In this document: piece by piece, positions 8,021 to 9,400 of the stretch
Numbering within the stretch: the first letter of the stretch is position 1
How the letters are laid out: the number at the start of each line of letters is the position of its first letter
DNA from: Chlamydiota bacterium
Lineage (GTDB): Bacteria; Auribacterota; UBA3054; B51-G9
Direction of reading: 5' to 3'
NCBI GenBank assembly: GCA_003648225.1
Contig: QMOL01000088.1
Coordinates: 1-9,400 of the forward strand
DNA: 9,400 nucleotides
Notes under the pieces: generated by a model
What the model saw: only the letters and a program-made list of their open reading frames with translations
Told to the model about the DNA's origin: nothing
Databases searched by the model: none
Translations under genes and position numbers: made by a program

Positions 8021-8064
8021 AATAATCCTCAACTGAAATTAACATGAAAGTTTCTTTCTGTAAA

Positions 8065-8093
8065 ATATTATCAAATCTCTTTATCATTGTCAA
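8065..8093 (-). promoter_or_regulatory. Sigma-70-type promoter for the ferritin-like/dgkA pair
   Basis: On the minus strand a perfect -35 TTGACA (8093-8088) is followed by a 17-nt spacer and a -10 TAATAT (8070-8065), matching TATAAT at four of six positions. The predicted start near 8058 leaves a leader of about 38 nt before the ATG at 8020, containing the GAGG ribosome binding site. It is back to back with the infA promoter. Confidence 0.6.
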
Positions 8094-8107
8094 TAATTTA
8101 TATCAAC

Positions 8108-8136
8108 TTGAACTTTTTAAGCCTTTACGATATAAT
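8108..8136 (+). promoter_or_regulatory. Sigma-70-type promoter for infA-ykgJ(-efp)
   Basis: A -35 TTGAAC (8108-8113), matching TTGACA at four of six positions, is separated by 17 nt from a perfect -10 TATAAT (8131-8136). The predicted start is near 8143, giving a leader of about 55 nt to the infA ATG. The -10 lies inside a perfect inverted repeat CGATAT-A-ATATCG (8128-8140), and a second TATAAT sits exactly 10 bp downstream (8141-8146). The remaining bases up to 8197 are AT-rich with no other element recognised. Confidence 0.65.
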
Positions 8137-8197
8137 ATCGTATAATAATTAATGCGTATACTATGCGCTGTATATTTAATAAATTGAGAGAAACCTT

Positions 8198-8419
8198 ATG
8201 GGAAAAGATGATGTTATTGAAATGGATGGTGTCGTGACTAAAGTCCTGCCAAGTACTATGTATAAAGTCGAACTCGAAAATGGTCATGAAGTGCTCGCGC
8301 ATATATCAGGCAAAATGAGAAAATTCTTTATCTGAATCGTTACCGGCGACCGTGTTAAAATCGAAATGTCACCGTATGATCTCACTAAAGGCAGAATAAC
8401 TTTCCGGTATAAAGACTAA
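8198..8419 (+). pseudogene. infA: Translation initiation factor IF-1 interrupted by an in-frame TGA
   Basis: IF-1 is a small OB-fold protein that binds the 30S A site and helps IF-2 and IF-3 assemble the initiation complex. Read from the ATG at 8198 to the TAA at 8417-8419, this gene has 73 codons and aligns with E. coli IF-1 without gaps. Recognisable parts are the N-terminus MGKDDVIEMDG, then VELENGHEVLAHISGKMRK, TGDRVKIEMSPYDLTKGRI and the end FRYKD. Codon 46 (8333-8335) is TGA where E. coli IF-1 has Arg46; a single C-to-T change from CGA would create it. Strict translation gives only 45 residues, losing the second half of the OB fold. The conserved sequence on both sides shows little or no other decay. 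GAGAG (8186-8190) precedes the ATG by 7 bases. It heads a unit with ykgJ 8 bases downstream. It could be a recently inactivated paralogue, a sequencing or assembly error, or a readthrough gene. Confidence 0.9.
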
Positions 8420-8427
8420 TCTTACTA

Positions 8428-8817
8428 ATGGCTCTTAAGAAAAAAAAACGTAAACTCTCTCCTGAGGAACTTACGGAAATGTGCATAGAATGTGGCGCTA
8501 AATGTTGCAAATATTTCTCTCTGGAAATCGATGAACCGGACTGCCCAGATGAATATGAAGACGTTCGCTGGTACCTGTGTCACGAAAACACCTGGGTGTT
8601 TATTGATGAAGGAAAATGGTATTTATATCTGAATAATAAATGCCGCTACCTTGATAAAAATAATCTTTGCTCCATTTATGATAAACGTCCGCTGATTTGT
8701 CGTAAACATAACCAAAAAGATTGTGAAATAAATAGCGATATATTTTATGACGTTCTCTTTAAAAATATTGACGACTTCGAAAAATACCTCGAATTAAAAG
8801 GCGAAAAATATTGGTGA
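8428..8817 (+). CDS. YkgJ-family cysteine-cluster (putative Zn/Fe-chelating) protein
   Basis: A 129-residue soluble protein of the CxxCxxCC family (YkgJ-like, known as a putative zinc- or iron-chelating domain; biochemical role mostly unestablished). After a basic start (KKKKRKLSPEEL) comes the cluster C19-x2-C22-x3-C26-C27. Further cysteines are C72, C81 within CSIYDKRPLIC (81-91), C91 and C99, which fits the family pattern of a second half with C-x-IY-x-x-RP-x-x-C-R. C39 and C51 are extra. The middle is rich in aromatics (WYLCHENTWVF, KWYLYL). It starts 8 bases after the infA stop, with no Shine-Dalgarno, and precedes efp by 56 bases. The stop is TGA followed immediately by in-frame TAA. 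Flagellin lysine methylase FliB contains, as I recall, a related cysteine cluster, so a protein-modification role next to EF-P is conceivable but unproven. Confidence 0.85.
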   Translation: MALKKKKRKLSPEELTEMCIECGAKCCKYFSLEIDEPDCPDEYEDVRWYLCHENTWVFIDEGKWYLYLNNKCRYLDKNNLCSIYDKRPLICRKHNQKDCEINSDIFYDVLFKNIDDFEKYLELKGEKYW

Positions 8818-8818
8818 T

Positions 8819-8868
8819 AATAAATAACAATTAATAAATAACAATTAATAAATAACAATTAATAAATA
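8819..8868. repeat. 14-bp tandem repeat in the ykgJ-efp spacer
   Basis: Three perfect copies of AATAAATAACAATT lie at 8819-8832, 8833-8846 and 8847-8860, followed by an 8-base partial copy (8861-8868). The array overlaps the tandem stop of ykgJ and ends 5 bases before the efp ATG, replacing any ribosome binding site. The 14-bp period does not preserve codon phase. Slippage expansion would explain it, and copy number may vary between strains. Confidence 0.95.
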
Positions 8869-8873
8869 GTAAC

Positions 8874-9400
8874 ATGTACGATGCCAGTAATCTGAAAAAA
8901 GGTCTCAAAATTCAAATCGATAACGAACCATATGTCGTAACAGGTTTCGATTTCTCTAAACCGGGAAAAGGACAGGCAATCTATAAAGTTAGAATGAAAA
9001 ATATGCTTACAGGCATTAGCTTCGATAGATCTTACCGCTCAAATGATAAGTTTCATCCGGCTGACCTTATGTCAAAAAAAATGGACTACCTGTATTGTGA
9101 TGGAAATAGTTATTGCTTTATGGACCCGGAATCTTACGAAAATCATCTCGCTGATGAAAATGTCGTCGCAGATAAAAAAAACTTTCTGCTTGAAAACACG
9201 ACCGTCGATGTCCTGTTCTTCGGTGAGAGAATTATCGAAATTACTCTCCCAATGGTCGTTAAACTTAAAATCACTAAATCCGATCCGGGCGTTAGGGGTG
9301 ATACTGCTACCAATGTGACTAAACCGGCAATACTTGAAACAGGTTATTCCGTTCAAGTTCCCATCTTTATTGAAGAAGGTGAATATATCAAAGTTGATAC
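8874..9400 (+). CDS. efp: Translation elongation factor P (3' end outside the window)
   Basis: EF-P binds between the P and E sites of ribosomes stalled at polyproline stretches and promotes peptide-bond formation. The visible part is 175 codons of an expected 185-190, so only the last dozen or so residues are missing. The N-terminal KOW-like domain contains LKKGLKIQIDNEPYVV and the loop SKPGKGQA. Its tip residue Lys32 aligns with E. coli Lys34, the residue modified by beta-lysylation there. The OB domains follow, with MDYLYCDGNSYCFMDPE at about 70 onwards and the C-terminal signature from DPGVRGDTAT to IFIEEGEYIKVD. The start is the ATG at 8874, giving family-like MYDASNLKKG; no Shine-Dalgarno precedes it and the 14-bp repeat array takes its place. 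The lysine tip implies a lysine-modifying pathway or an unmodified form; no epmA or epmB gene is seen here. Confidence 0.97.
   Translation, partial: MYDASNLKKGLKIQIDNEPYVVTGFDFSKPGKGQAIYKVRMKNMLTGISFDRSYRSNDKFHPADLMSKKMDYLYCDGNSYCFMDPESYENHLADENVVADKKNFLLENTTVDVLFFGERIIEITLPMVVKLKITKSDPGVRGDTATNVTKPAILETGYSVQVPIFIEEGEYIKVD

Noticed and set aside
8021..8032. TTG start for the ferritin-like gene at 8032
   Set aside because: The ATG at 8020 has GAGG at 6-base spacing, and the TTG would lie on that very site.
8117..8302. 61-codon minus-strand open frame over the infA promoter and 5' half
   Set aside because: It is antisense to conserved IF-1 codons and to the promoter elements, with no ribosome binding site or family similarity noticed.
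8333..8400. Selenocysteine at the infA TGA
   Set aside because: The position is an arginine in E. coli IF-1, no redox role is known, and no convincing SECIS-like hairpin is visible downstream.
8198..8419. Genome-wide UGA reassignment (to Arg, Gly or Trp) to explain the infA stop
   Set aside because: No TGA occurs inside rpoC, rpsL, rpsG, fusA, ykgJ or the visible efp, CGA and TGG are used normally, and the dgkA TGA acts sensibly as a stop.
8437..8452. Frameshift or slippage site in the A-run near the ykgJ start
   Set aside because: The eight-A run encodes a basic N-terminus in frame with the cysteine clusters, so no frameshift is needed.
8819..8868. CRISPR array or replication iterons
   Set aside because: The 14-bp units are contiguous with no spacers, there are only 3.6 copies, and no cas or replication-initiator gene is nearby.

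Overview
The window is a bacterial translation and transcription housekeeping locus in an AT-rich genome. The rightward genes are rpoC, rpsL, rpsG and fusA (an str-type operon read straight on from RNA polymerase), then infA, a YkgJ-type cysteine-cluster gene and efp, which runs off the right edge. A leftward pair lies between the two groups: a small two-helix ferritin-like protein and a DgkA-type diacylglycerol/undecaprenol kinase. The long beta-prime with a large insertion inside the trigger loop and the integral-membrane DgkA kinase suggest a Gram-negative type of bacterium. The protein sequences remind me of the PVC group (Lentisphaerota, Kiritimatiellota or Verrucomicrobiota), but this placement is from memory and tentative.

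Layout: 25-4272 rpoC; 4314-4688 rpsL; 4750-5223 rpsG; a terminator-like hairpin at 5242-5287; 5316-7382 fusA. fusA ends tail to tail with dgkA (7377-7769, minus strand), sharing 6 bp. The ferritin-like gene (7778-8020, minus) precedes dgkA by 8 bases. A compact divergent promoter region (about 8021-8197) separates this pair from infA (8198-8419). Then come ykgJ (8428-8817), a 14-bp tandem repeat (8819-8868) and efp (8874 to the edge). No gene-free stretch exceeds 300 bases.

The genes serve RNA synthesis (beta-prime), ribosome structure (S12, S7), elongation (EF-G, EF-P) and initiation (IF-1). The leftward pair is functionally separate (iron/redox and lipid-carrier phosphorylation) and appears to have its own promoter.

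The most unusual feature is infA. Its reading aligns with IF-1 without gaps over 73 codons, but codon 46, where E. coli IF-1 has an arginine, is TGA. Several lines of evidence within the window argue against genome-wide UGA reassignment. A decaying paralogue, a base error or local readthrough are therefore the main options. I found no mobile element, CRISPR array, tRNA or rRNA, and no clearly new multi-gene system.
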